A stretch of DNA of 64,000 nt from Gari tellinella (GCA_922989275.2 OV277864.1:44143550-44207549); one strand, 5' to 3'; counted from the stretch's first letter, positions 51,747 through 63,134 are shown. Notes: generated by a model from the letters alone, not told the origin. Translations and numbers: made by a program.

Positions 51747-53063
51747 CGAGTGGTGTTCCAAAAATAATGTCACTTGCACCGGTGCTCATATAGCGGAAGT
51801 GCTTTTGTTCATTTTAATTTGCCCTGTCCTTCAAAATACTCTCCGCCAGCCAGAACACACCTTTTTAGCCGGTCAATTCATTTTTGGAAGCATTTTTCAT
51901 ACTCTTAAATGGGGACACCCATCAGACACTGATAAACAGCAGATCCAAGGGCATTTCTCGAATTGTATCTCCTTCCAGATAAATGATATTTAAGTTTTGG
52001 AAAGAGAAACTAGTCGCAGGGGGCCAAGTCTGGCAAATACGGAGGGTGCGGAAGGACGGTAACCTTCTCTGACTCCAAAACGTCAGTCACAATACGTGCC
52101 TTGTGAGCGGGTGCATTATCATGCAAAAGTCGGACATACTTAAGTTCTGTTTTGGGGCGGCGACTTTTGTATTAGTTCTTTAATTTTCTCAGAACAACAT
52201 TTCTATAGTACTTGCCTGTGACCATTCTGCCTTTTGGCACCGGGATTTGAATAGCTGGACCCTTATTAGTGAAAAAATAGCATACAAAACCTTCTTTACC
52301 GTTCGTATTCGTTTGGCAATACTTGGGCGACTGGCATTTTAGTGGCCCATATTCGGTTGGAAACCCCCCGCTTTGGTTCAAAATAATACACCCAGGTCTC
52401 ATCACCAGCGACTTTATTATCAAAAGCCTTTTTACTATATTTTGGGTACATTTTGAGAAGTTTTTTTGCCATTGTTACACGCGTCTTCTTTTGTTTGCTC
52501 ATCCGTTAACAAATGGGGTATCTTTTAGGTGTTTCTTCAAAATTGCATGAACTCTTGCTAAAGACAAGTTTGTCATTCGAGCCAATTGTCTTACGGTGAA
52601 TCGAGCATCAGTTTTGAGGATATTTCGGATTTTTTCTATGTCACCTTTGGTCGTAGTTGTTGCAGGACGACATGGGCGAGTAGTATCTTTCAGTTGCTGC
52701 TGCCCAGCACTAAGTTTAGCTACCCACCTACAAACAGTCCTGTGAGACATTTGGCCCTCCCCATAAATGTCACACACCTCGCGGTGAATATCTACAGCCT
52801 TTATGCCGAGTAATGGCCTACCTTTTATATAGGCCCTAATTTCAAGAACATTTTCAGCTCGTTTTCCTGTCATTTTGTGTATAGTCTAACGAATAGGCTA
52901 TGAAACGATGTACACTGTACCGAGGCCAGTGAACGTGTGGACGAGATATTTACCTGTGTCACGAGCCAGTGATCACTCAATCGACACGAGGTGGTTTTGT
53001 GCATAAATTGCACGATTTCCGCTAAATAAAGCACATATGACATTATTTATGGAACACCCCTCG
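51747..53063 (-). mobile_element. Mariner transposon with both ends
   Basis: 1,317 bp between TA dinucleotides (51,745-51,746 and 53,064-53,065). Inverted ends CGAGTGGTGTTCCAAAAATA (left) and mirror of CGAGGGGTGTTCCATAAATA (right), about 28 bp with four mismatches. The length is normal for a full mariner. The transposase gene on the minus strand is broken, so the copy is not autonomous. Confidence 0.9.
51960..52873 (-). pseudogene. Mariner DD34D transposase, inactivated
   Basis: Starts with ATG at 52,873. Residues 1-124 are the paired helix-turn-helix DNA-binding region (REVCDIYGEGQMSHRTVCRW and RFTVRQLARMTNLSLARVH). A frameshift near 52,500 leads to the catalytic segment with GDETWVYYFEP (first Asp). 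A second frameshift near 52,330 restores the frame. A stop at 52,172 is followed by HDNAPAH (second Asp) near 52,120 and HPPYLPDLAPCD (third Asp), with 34 residues between the last two aspartates, as in mariner. A stop follows directly after the third Asp. At least four lesions, so no active enzyme. Confidence 0.85.
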
Positions 53064-53269
53064 TATTACCACTGACGGCTTTTAAATTTAAGAAATATTC
53101 CATGTTAAACAGTTAGTATATTGAGTTGTTTGGTGTCTGATCTGGATCCAAAACTCTTTATAAATGAGAACCAAGGTGCCCCCATCACTATAAAGAGAAA
53201 GTATTAACCCTCAACACGCAAAGAAAAATCACAAGGATAATAAACAGTTCATATACAAGGCTTCCATAG

Positions 53270-53457
53270 TTTATCTCGAAAACTCCTTAGCTTTCCAAAT
53301 TTTCTATTTTTTAAGCGCGATTACTTACAGCAGGTTGAAAGTAATGCAAAAAGCGCCTTAGGGCACATTCTGCTTTAGTTTCAGCCTGCTTTAAGCTACC
53401 ATCTGCTGGGATAAAAATACGAAAATTTCGGAAAAATCCGGAGAAATGTCAGCCCTG
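53270..53457. mobile_element. hAT6-type element, left part lost, H2 core
   Basis: H2 arms CAGCAGGTTGAAAGTAATGC ... GCTTTAGTTTCAGCCTGCTTT; right end GGAAAAATCCGGAGAAATGT, CAGCCCTG. The left terminus is not found. From 53,066 to 53,269 only a short P1-like piece (TGTCTGATCTGGATCCAAAA, near 53,131) is recognisable. Confidence 0.65.
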
Positions 53458-53689
53458 CAGATCCAAATGAGACGTCGAGATACAAGACAAAAATAAGTAA
53501 ATTTTTTTTTTAAAAGCTATCATAACTGAAACCAAACGTTATGTGCAGAATTGTAATATCAACCCTATTAAAATCACGTTTGACAAGCCATAAATATCAT
53601 GTAACATTGTTTATTATGTATTACCAACAAAATGACATTTCTTATCATATCATCATGACAGTCATTACTAAAGCTATGACTATGTTCTA

Positions 53690-53900
53690 TTTAAAATCCT
53701 TCGCCCACCATAGGCGATTCAAGTCCACTTCACAAACAGTTTGGTTTCCAGATCAGACGCCGCAGAAGGCGGCATCTGATCTGGAACCAAACTATTTGAC
53801 AATTATTTCGCTATGGCTTCAGTCATTTTGACATACTATCTAGTTTGGAGCGCGGTATTAAAGCAAACGATAATAATGACGATAAAAGGGTTGACTGGGA
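53690..53900. mobile_element. P1-type element with H1 core
   Basis: ATCCTTCGCCCACCATAGGC left, GACGATAAAAGGGTTGA right. Core AACAGTTTGGTTTCCAGATC ... GATCTGGAACCAAACTA: GGTTTCC is matched by GGAACC. Tip GACGCCGCAGAAGGCGGC. Confidence 0.7.
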
Positions 53901-54054
53901 AAAGGTTAAAGGTAACTCTAGATCCATGGTGCTTGTGTATTACTGCACCAAATCATCGCAAAGTTTTGTATCAATATACATGTATACGTAACAGTTTTAT
54001 AATTTTGATGGTATTATATGACAATGTTCCATAAAAGCAGGAGAAAAAGTTAAA

Positions 54055-54270
54055 TTGTGGAAAACGCATTTTTTTTTCTTTCCCGTTTAAACTAAACGCA
54101 AACGCATATCACTAAAACGTAGAAAATGTCATTTTTTTATATTTCTTACAATTCATTTTTATCTGAGTGGCAAACAGTTTGGAGCCTAAACAGACGCCGG
54201 GTTAACCGGTGTCTGATCTGGTTCCAAACTGTTTGCAATGGAATTAAAGTTTTAGCGTAAACGCGTTTTA
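54055..54270 (+). mobile_element. Diverged M1 element with H1 core
   Basis: GTGGAAAACGCATTTTTTTT and CTTTCCCGTTTAAACTAAAC left; core AGTTTGGAGCCTAAACAGAC ... GTGTCTGATCTGGTTCCAAA. The right end runs into the next element. Confidence 0.7.
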
Positions 54271-54472
54271 ATTTATTTCTACACAGAAGAAAAAGTTCCA
54301 GTCAAGAATATATATTTTCAGAAAGGTTTTCTATATCCAAGCAGATGAAAGCTTAAAGCAGGCTGAGAGTAAAGCAGGTTACACATTAAGGCATATTTTA
54401 CTTTACGTTCAACCTAATAAAGTGACCACATGTTTTCAAAACTAGAAAAAGGGTCAGGGGTAAATGGTCGAA
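54271..54472 (-). mobile_element. P2-type element with H2 core
   Basis: TTTTAATTTATTTCTACACAG left, AAAGGGTCAGGGGTAAATG right. H2 arms TTAAAGCAGGCTGAGAGTAA ... TTACGTTCAACCTAATAAAG, weakly paired. Confidence 0.55.
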
Positions 54473-55137
54473 TAATTACAAATCGTTTTGCTCAAAAGAA
54501 GGAGCATTGACGGTGCCAACAACGTAAATGGAAATGAAACACCTTATTTCGTTTTGGCTCCTTCGACGTGACATTTGGCATTTGTAAAGTCAAATGTTAT
54601 ATCATGAACAAATAAGTAAGTCAGTCTTGTTTTACGTTTAGTTTAAACATATTTTATTACCCAATATTTGTACAAAGCTTAATATAACAATTCAAATTAA
54701 AAAATAATGGTATCTTACATACAAATATATGTGCAAAAGGGTCGGGCTACAAGTTCTTACAACGTTAGTAACAGCCCTCCCCTTCTAATAAGTTTACATC
54801 ATTATTATGACGTGTGTGTGTGTACACTTGCTTTACATTATATATTGTTTTGTTGAAAGACAATAAATATGAAAACAAAAATAGCACTGAAAAAAAAACC
54901 CAAAAAACAATGAAACAATGTTATGAAAGGTTCTAGAAATAGACAACTGAATAATCATTTTTGTTATATCCTAAAATTAAGAAGAAGACGTAACCTCTCA
55001 CTAAAGAATCTCGGATATCACTAAATACAGGCGTGTGCCTAGAAAGAAGTATACAATAATGCAACTCCTCTACGAGCTTCTGTATCATTTTTTGTCACGC
55101 GTTCACCTTTTCATTATCAAATATTTCGGAAGAATTT
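54473..55137. other. Non-coding, nothing firm
   Basis: AT-rich. GTTTAAACATATTTTATTAC near 54,641 could be the reversed 3' end of a retroelement; (GT)n-like stretch at 54,812-54,823. No gene. Confidence 0.35.
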
Positions 55138-55347
55138 TACCCCTTCACCGCTATATTGTCGTCTGATTCAGTATTGTTGTCTGCAAGACACGTTTTACAG
55201 TTAGATTTAAGGTTGTATGACTTAATAAATAACGATAAGAGTGTCAAACAGTTTGGGTCCTGATCAGACGCCGCGTGACGCGGCGTCTGATCAAGACCCA
55301 AATTGTTTGCAAACGCGCTTTATGGCGTCATTGAGAGTGAAAGGGTT
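55138..55347 (-). mobile_element. P1 element with H1 core
   Basis: TTTTACCCCTTCACCGC left, CATTGAGAGTGAAAGGG right. Core CAGTTTGGGTCCTGATCAGA ... CTGATCAAGACCCAAATTG around CGCCGCGTGACGCGGCG: GGGTCC is matched by GACCC. Confidence 0.8.
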
Positions 55348-55633
55348 TTGACGTCGCGTCACAAGTTGGAGCAATGAAGTGTAACATTTATTTTGACGTC
55401 GTTCGACGTTAAATGACCCAATAACGTCGATGATATCAGGACGTTGAACAATTTCCTCTCAAAATTGAAGTTCTTTTCTGATATGAAAAATTGTGTGATG
55501 TCATCTTCGGATATGTTGAAAGAATTTCTCGGAAAATTGGTATCAAGCGGAAATAGAACGGATATTGTTGGTACTTTGTTTTTGTCTTGTTTGTTAACGT
55601 CCGTTTCTGTCATCTTTTGGCTAATTGGACGCA
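55348..55633. repeat. Unassigned sequence ending in a dispersed repeat R2 piece
   Basis: Frames here (for example 55,359-55,634, minus) show no motif. From 55,593 the sequence GTTAACGTCCGTTTCTGTCA, TCTTTTGGCTAATTGGACGC, ACCAGAGAG matches R2 (42,226-42,275) and then passes straight into the GA repeat. Confidence 0.55.
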
Positions 55634-55635
55634 CC

Positions 55636-55709
<74 letters not shown>

Positions 55710-56383
55710 AGAGAGAGAGAGAGAGTTTCTGCCATCTTTGGGCTATTTGTATTTGGACCTACCAGAGTGAATAACAGAGAGAGAGGGGGAGAGAGAGAGA
55801 GAAAGAGAAAAAGAGAGAAAAGAAGAAGAAGAGGGAGGGAGAATGTGAGATAGAGAAAGAGTGTTGAGAGAGAAATATGACAGACAGACAGAGAGACAGA
55901 GAGAGGAGCATAGAGAGACAAAGACAGCGACAGAGAAAGAAAATGACAAAAGTAAGAGAGAGAGAGAGAGAGGCAGACAGACAAACAACCATATTTAGAG
56001 AGATAGAAAAACAGAGAAAAGAGACAGAGACAGCGACAGACAAAAAATGGGAGACATACAGGCAGAGACAGCGAGAAAGACAAAGAAGGAGAGACAAACA
56101 GACAGTCATACAGAAAAAGAGATAAGCAGAGAGAGAGATATATAACGACAGAAACAGAGAGCAGAAACAAACAGATCGACAGAGGGCAGAGAGCGTGTGA
56201 CAGAAAAAGAATCAGAGAGAGACAGTGACACAAAGTCTTAGATAGAGAGAGAGAGAGAGAGAGAGAGGGAGGCAGATACAGACAAAGAGAGAAGAAGATA
56301 GAGAAGAGACATATAGACAGAGACAGAGAGACAGAAAACAGACAGACATACAGATAAAGATAGGGAGACAGACAGATAGAGAT

Positions 56384-56440
<57 letters not shown>

Positions 56441-56513
56441 AAGAATGAATGGGAGAGAGAGACACACACACAAACAGAGAACATTACAGGCAGAGATAAC
56501 ATAGACAAAGTCA
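55634..56513 (+). repeat. GA/GACA simple-repeat block 1
   Basis: Purine-rich plus strand, (GA)n with interspersed AGACAG words and few T. A second small R2-like piece (TCTGCCATCTTTGGGCTATT, TTGGACCTACCAGAG) interrupts it at 55,726-55,768. The long Ser/Leu-rich frames (for example 55,610-56,533) are repeat translations. Confidence 0.95.
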
Positions 56514-56520
56514 GAGAAGG

Positions 56521-58440
56521 TAATTATCGTCATTAAATGTTGGTTTTCGGTAATTAATTCTAGTTTTGGGTATAAAAAGTTAGTTTCGGTAACTAATGTT
56601 AGTTCTGGGTATTTACAATTAGTTTTCGGTAATTAATGTTAGTTTTGGGTATTCAAAGTTGTTTTGGGTAAATAATGTTAGTTTTGGATATTTAAAATTA
56701 ATTTCGGTAATAAATATTAGTTTTTGGTATTCAAAATTAGTTTTGGGTATACAATGTTTGTTTTGGGTATTTAAAATTAGTTTTGGGTATATAAAGTTAG
56801 TTTTGGGTAATTGATGTAAGTTTTGGGTATTCAAAATTAGTTTTGGGTATACAATGTTTGTTTTGGGTAATTAAATTTGTTTTGGTATCATTAAAATTAA
56901 TTTCGGTAATTTATGTTAGTTTTGGGTATTCAAAATTAGTTTTGGGTATTTAAAGTTAGTTTTGGGTAAATAATGTTAGTTTTGGGTATTTAAAATTAAT
57001 TTCGGTAATAAATGTTAGTTTTTGTTATTCAAAATTAGTTTTGGGTATACAATGTTTTTATTGGGTATTTAAAATTAGTTTTGGGTATATTAGTTTTGGG
57101 TAATTGATGTAAGTTTTGGGTACTCAGAATTAGTTTTGGATTTAAAATGTTTGTTTTGGGTATTTAAATTTGTTTTGGGTATTAAAATTAGTTTTGGGTA
57201 TAAAAAGTTAATTTAGGGTAATCTATGTTAGTTTTGGGTATTCAAAATTAGTTTTGGGTATTAAAAGTTATTTTGGGTAAATAATGTTAGTTTTGGGTAT
57301 TTAAAATTAGTTTTGGGTATACAATGTTTGTTTTGGGTATTTAAAATTAGTTTTGGTCTTTAAAATTAATTTGGGTAATTTATGTAAGTTTCGGGTATTC
57401 AAAATTAGTTTTGGGTATTTAAAGTTAGTTTTGGGTAAATAATGTTAGTTTTGGTTATTTAAAATTAATTTCGGTAATAAATATTAGTTTTTGGTATTCA
57501 AAATTAGTTTTGGGTATACAATATTTGTTTTGGGTATGTAAAATTAGTTTTGGGTATATATAATTAGTTTTGGGTAATTGATGTAAATTTTGGGTATTCA
57601 AAATTATTATTGGGTATAAAATGTTTGTTTTGGGTATTTAAATTTCTTTTGGGTATTTAAAATTAGTTTTGGGTATATAAAGTTAGTTTTGGGTAATCTA
57701 TGTTAGTTTTGGGTATTCAAAATTAGTTTTGGGTATACAATGTTTTTATTAGGTATTTAAAATTAGTTTTGGGTATATAAAGTTAGTTTTGGGTAATCTA
57801 TGTTAGTTTTGGGTATTCAATATTAGTTTTGGGTATTAAAAGTTATTTTGGGTAAATAATGTTAGTTTCGGGTATTTGAAAATAGTTTTGGGTAAACAAT
57901 GTTTGTTTTGGGTATTTAAATTTGTTTTTGGTCTTTAAAATTAATTTGGGTAATTTATGTTAGTTTCGGGTATTCAAAATTAGTTTTGGGTATTTAAAGT
58001 TAGTTTTGGGTAAATAATGTTAGTTTTGGGTATTTAAAATTAATTTCGGTAATAAATATTAGTTTTGGGTATACAATGTTTGTTTTGGATATTTAAAATT
58101 AGTTTTGGGTATATAAAATTAGTTTTGGGTAATTGATGTAAGTTTTGTGTATTCAAAATTAGTATTGGGTATAAAATGTTTGTTTTGGGTATTTAAATTT
58201 GTTTTGGGTGTTTAAAATTAGTTTTGGGTATATAAAGTTAGTTTTGGGTAATCTATGTTAGTTTTTGGTATTAAAAATTAGTTTAGGGTATTAAAAATTA
58301 GTGTTGGGTCTTAAATTTAGTTTTGGGTATTTAAAGTTAGTTTTGTGTATACAATGTTTGTTTTGGGTATTCAAAATTAGTTTTGGGTATTTAAAGTTAG
58401 TTTTGGGTATTAAAAAATTAGTTTTGGGTATTTAAAATTA
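56521..58440 (+). repeat. TTTTGGGTAT minisatellite with higher-order structure
   Basis: About 95 copies of a roughly 20-bp unit, TTAGTTTTGGGTATTYAAAA, with almost no C on the plus strand. Variant units mark a higher order: GTAATTGATGTAAG occurs at about 56,811, 57,104, 57,578 and 58,133, and GTAATCTATGTTAG at 57,221, 57,696, 57,796 and 58,251. The paired spacings 474/475 and 555/555 show blocks of about 475 bp, one enlarged near its middle. Confidence 0.95.
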
Positions 58441-58693
58441 AGAGAGAAAGAAACACACAGCGAGACAAAGAGAGACAGAGAGACAGAAATATATGTAGAG
58501 AGACTGACAGAGAGTCAGATCGAAAGAGAGAAAGAGGGATATAGTGAGAGAGAGAGGGGGGATATACAGACAGACAAACAGACAGAAACAGACAAGACAG
58601 AGAGACAGACATACAGACATACAGAGGGACAGACAAAGAAAGAGAGAAAAACAGAGATAGACAGACTTAGACAGAAAATGGAGAGAGACACAC

Positions 58694-58740
<47 letters not shown>

Positions 58741-58978
58741 CAGAGAGAGATAAAGCGACAGTCAGAGACAGACAAAGAGAGAAAGAGAGATACAGAAACA
58801 GAAATAGACAGATAGAGACACAGAAATAAAGAGACAGAAATAAAGAGACACGCAGAGAGAGACAGACATTGACAGACATTGAGGCAGACAGAGCGAGACA
58901 GAAAGACAGAGAAACACATAGAGAGACACATAGACATCGAACCAGCGGGAGACAAAGTGAGAGAGACAGAAAGAGAGT
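58441..58978 (+). repeat. GA/GACA simple-repeat block 2
   Basis: Same purine-rich composition, with a long uninterrupted (GA)n run near 58,698-58,738. No gene. Confidence 0.95.
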
Positions 58979-59430
58979 CGTTATCGGGTTATTGTAGCGT
59001 CGTAGGTTATTTAATTTTAGTGTTCGGTAGTTGGTATTGTTATCGGGTGGTTTGAAGATATGTGGGGTATTTGAGACCGGTACTGTTGGAATAAAGAAAA
59101 GTAAAGCGAGTTGTTCGAATCGTCTCTTTTTATTTTGCCACCATGAACGTGACATCTTTGGTTTTATGAAATACGAATCGGATAAAAAAGATGGTTGGTA
59201 AGATTTCTCGAGTAGTCCAGTGGTTACATCAGAGGTAAGGACACACACACACACTGTTTTGTCTTCTCCGCACGGGTTCGATTCCCGACCGAGCTTAAAC
59301 ATTTTGCTTTCTTAACATTATTAATTTACGATACGCTGTGAAATGTTTTCTCATTAAATGATTTTCAATCATCATAATATTATATCTATTCAACGGTTTA
59401 TATTATACACAAGTCAATTCCTTTTTTAAG
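58979..59430. other. Unique island between simple repeats
   Basis: Ordinary base composition. Contains GGAATAAAGAAAAGTAAAGC near 59,088 and a tRNA-like segment at 59,206-59,294. No open frame of note. Confidence 0.6.
59206..59294 (+). ncRNA. tRNA-like segment (SINE head or tRNA pseudogene)
   Basis: An A-box-like GAGTAGTCCAGTGG (59,210-59,223) and a B-box-like GGTTCGATTCC (59,275-59,285) with flanking TTCCCGACC. A weak acceptor pairing CTCG/CGAG closes the segment. Between the boxes lies an (AC)6-7 run where the anticodon arm should be, so it cannot be a normal tRNA. It could be a tRNA-derived SINE head. Confidence 0.45.
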
Positions 59431-60727
59431 AGAGAGAGAGAATTAGAGATACAGAGATAGAGAGAGAGAGAGAGAGGAAGAGAGAGATGGAGAGAGAGAG
59501 AAAGAGAGAGAGTGAGATATAGATAGACGGAGAAACGGAAAGACAGAGATATAGAGACAAAGAAACAGTGAATGAGAGAGAGAATGTGAGAAACAGAGAC
59601 AGGGACAGAGAGAGAGACAGACAGACAGACAGAGACAGACAGAGACACAGAGAGACAGACAGAGAGAGACAGAAACATAGTGAACGAGAGAGACAGACAT
59701 ACGGAGACAGACAGAGAGAGAGAGAGAGAGAGACAGAAACAGAGACAGAGTGACAGAGAGAGACAGAGAGAAAGAGAGAGCAATAGAAACAGAGAGACAG
59801 AGACAGACAGAGACAGTCAGGAACAGAAACAGAGACAAACAGACGGACAGACTGAGAGACATACAGAGAGTGACATACAAAGACGGACACAGACATACAG
59901 AGGCAGAGAGAGAGAGAGACAGAGACACACAGAGACACACAGAAAGAGCCAGAGACAGAGACAAAGAGAGACAGAGAAACATAGACAACTATAGAGAGAG
60001 GCATAAACAGAGAGAGAGACAGAGACAATGTGAGGCAGAGACATAGACAAGGAGAGACACAGACAGATACAGACACAGACATAGATAAAGAGAGAGAGAG
60101 ACAGAGAGACATAAATATAAAGAGAAGCAGACAGAGACAGAGATAGAGAGAGACAGAGAAGAAAGAGACAGAAACAGAGAAAAGGACAGAGACAGAGACA
60201 GAAACAGAGGAAGACAGACACATAGCCACAGAGATAGAGAGAGGAGGAAACAGAGGGAGATAGAGACAGAGAAAGAGACAGAGACAGAGATAAACAGAGA
60301 CATATACAGATACAGACGGAGAAGAAGAGAGAGAGAGACAGACAGAGAAAGAGAGAGAGACATAGAGAGACAGAGACTGAGAGACATAGATAAAGAGACA
60401 GACATAGACAGAGGGACAGAGAGAGAGAGAGAGAGAAAGAGACAGACAGACATCCATACAGAGAGCGAGAGAGAGACAGAGACAGAGACGGAGATACAGA
60501 AATAGAGACAGAGATAGACAGACAAACAGAGAGATAGACTGAGTCAGAGGGAGAAAGAGAGAGAGACAGGGAGAGAGAGACAGACAGACATACAGACAGA
60601 CAGGGAGACACACAGATAAAGACAGACAGACAGACAGTCAGAGAGAGAAAGAGAGAGAAAGAGAGACACAGAGAGAGATAGACACACACAGACAGTGAGA
60701 CACACAGAGAAAGACAGATAGACATAC

Positions 60728-60770
<43 letters not shown>

Positions 60771-62832
60771 GAGATATATAGTCAGACAGAGAAACAGACA
60801 GAGATAGACAGAAATACAGACAGACAGACATACAGCCATACACAGAGAGAGACAGTGAGAGATAGAGAGAGAGACAGAGAGAGGCAGAAAGACGGAGACA
60901 GACAGAGACAGACAGACCGACAAACAGAAAGAGAGACAGATAGAGATACAGAGAGAGAGAAAGACAGATATAAGAATAGAGAAAGAGAGAGAGAAAGAGA
61001 AAGAGAGGGGACATACATAAAGACAGAGAGTGAAAGAGATCGAAAGATCGACAAAGATAGAGAGAGACAGAAAGAAAGTGAGACAGACGGACAGGCAGAT
61101 AGACAGAGAAAGGGGATAGACAGACAGACATAGAGACAGACAGACAGACAAAGACAGACAGACAGAGAGTGACAGAGAGAGACATTGACAAACAGACAGA
61201 GCCAGAGACAGGCACAGAGACAGAGAGACATGTAGAGACAGACAGAAAGAGACAGAGACTGATGCAAAGTGAGACAGAAAGAGACAGATACAAAGATAGA
61301 GAGACATAGACAGGCAGACAGAGTCAGAGAGAAACGGAAATAGACAGAGACTAAGCGAGACAGAGACATCGTGAGGCAGAGACAGAGACAGAGCGAGACA
61401 GAGAAAGACAAAGACAGAGACAGACAGAGACAGCCAGAGACAGCTATACATAGATTAAGAGATACAGAGAGAGAGAGAGAGAGAAAAAAGAGAGGCGGAA
61501 ACAGAGGAAGAGACAGAAACAAACAGAGACAATAAGAGACATAACCACAGACATACATCCAGAAACAGAAACAGAGGGAGACAGACACGGAGCGACAGAG
61601 TCAGAGAGATATAGACAGATACAAACAGAGAAATACACAGAGATAGGAAGTGAGGAATACAGACAGAGAGATTGAGAGAGAGACAGAGAAAGAGAGAGGG
61701 ACAGAGAAAGACAGAGAGACAGAGACAGGGAGAGTCAGAGGTAGAGGGAAACAAAGAAGAGAGACATAGAGAAAGAGACAGAGAAAGATATAGAGACAAA
61801 CAAAGACACTTAGAAACATATCCAGATACATACAGAGACAGAAACCGAGGGATACAGACACAGAGAGACAGAGAAGGAAAGACAGAGACACAGAAAGATA
61901 CATACAGAGACAGGGACAAACAGAGACATATACACAGGCAGAGAGAGAGGAAGAGAGAGAGGGCGTGAGAGAGAGAGACAGAGATACAGACAGACAGAGA
62001 CAGAGACCGACAGAGAGAGAGATAGACAGAGACAGAGAGACATACAGAGATAAACATATACAGAGAGACAGAGACATAGAGAAACAGACATATACAAATA
62101 CAGAGAGAGACAGAGAGAGAGACAGAGAGAGACATAAACAGAGATATACCGGGAGAGGCAGATACAGAGAGAGACAGGGACAGATAGAGAGATAGAGAGA
62201 GAGAGAGAAAAATAGAAAGAGACCGATACATACAGAGTGAGACATATAGACAGAGACTGAGAGAGACATAGAGACAGAGACAGAAATAGAAACTGAGAAA
62301 CAGAGAGAGACAGATACATACATGAACAGAAACATAGGGTGAGAGACAGAGAGGGAGCCAGAGAGAGAGACAGAGACAGATAGAGATGGAGGGACAGAAA
62401 GAGAGACAGCCAGACAGACAACCAGACAGAGAGAGAGAGAGAGACAGACAGACAGAGACAGACAGACAGATAGACATACTGAGACAGAGAGAGACAGAGA
62501 GAGAGACAGAAAGAGAGAGAGACAGAAATATAGAAGGAGAAAGAGATAACGAGAGAGAGGGAGAAAGAGAGACAGAAAGAGACAGACAGACAGACAGTCA
62601 GAGAAACAAAGAAGGAGAGGAAGAGAAAGAGAGAGAAAAAGAAAGAGAGACAGACAGAAAGACAGAAAGAGAGAGAGACAAACAGAGAGAGAGAAAGACA
62701 CAGATAGACTGAAAGAGACAGATACAGAGAGAGACATACAGAGACATACAGAAACAGAGACAGAAACAGAGAGATAAATAGAGATAGGCAGAGAGAGACT
62801 GAGAGAGACATAGATAGAGACAGACAGAGATG

Positions 62833-62866
<34 letters not shown>

Positions 62867-62980
62867 CATACAGAGTGAGACAGATGGATAGAGACTGAGA
62901 GAGACACAGAGACAGAGACAGAAATAGGAACCGAGAAACAGAGAAGAACAAAGACAGACATGAACAGAAATAGAGAGAGG

Positions 62981-63025
<45 letters not shown>

Positions 63026-63094
63026 AGAGATAGAGAGGCTGACATAGACAGAGACAGACATGAACAGAAATAGAGAGAGGGAATGCAAGAGAGG

Positions 63095-63134
<40 letters not shown>

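Noticed and set aside
56521..58440. Telomere or telomere-like repeat (TTTTGGG)
   Set aside because: Molluscan telomeres are TTAGGG; here the G-run recurs only every 20 bases within a longer unit and in the middle of the sequence.
58979..59430. LTR retrotransposon end with primer-binding site (ATTTTGCCACCATGAACG)
   Set aside because: No paired LTR, polypurine tract or coding region is visible nearby; the match is too short to support a call.
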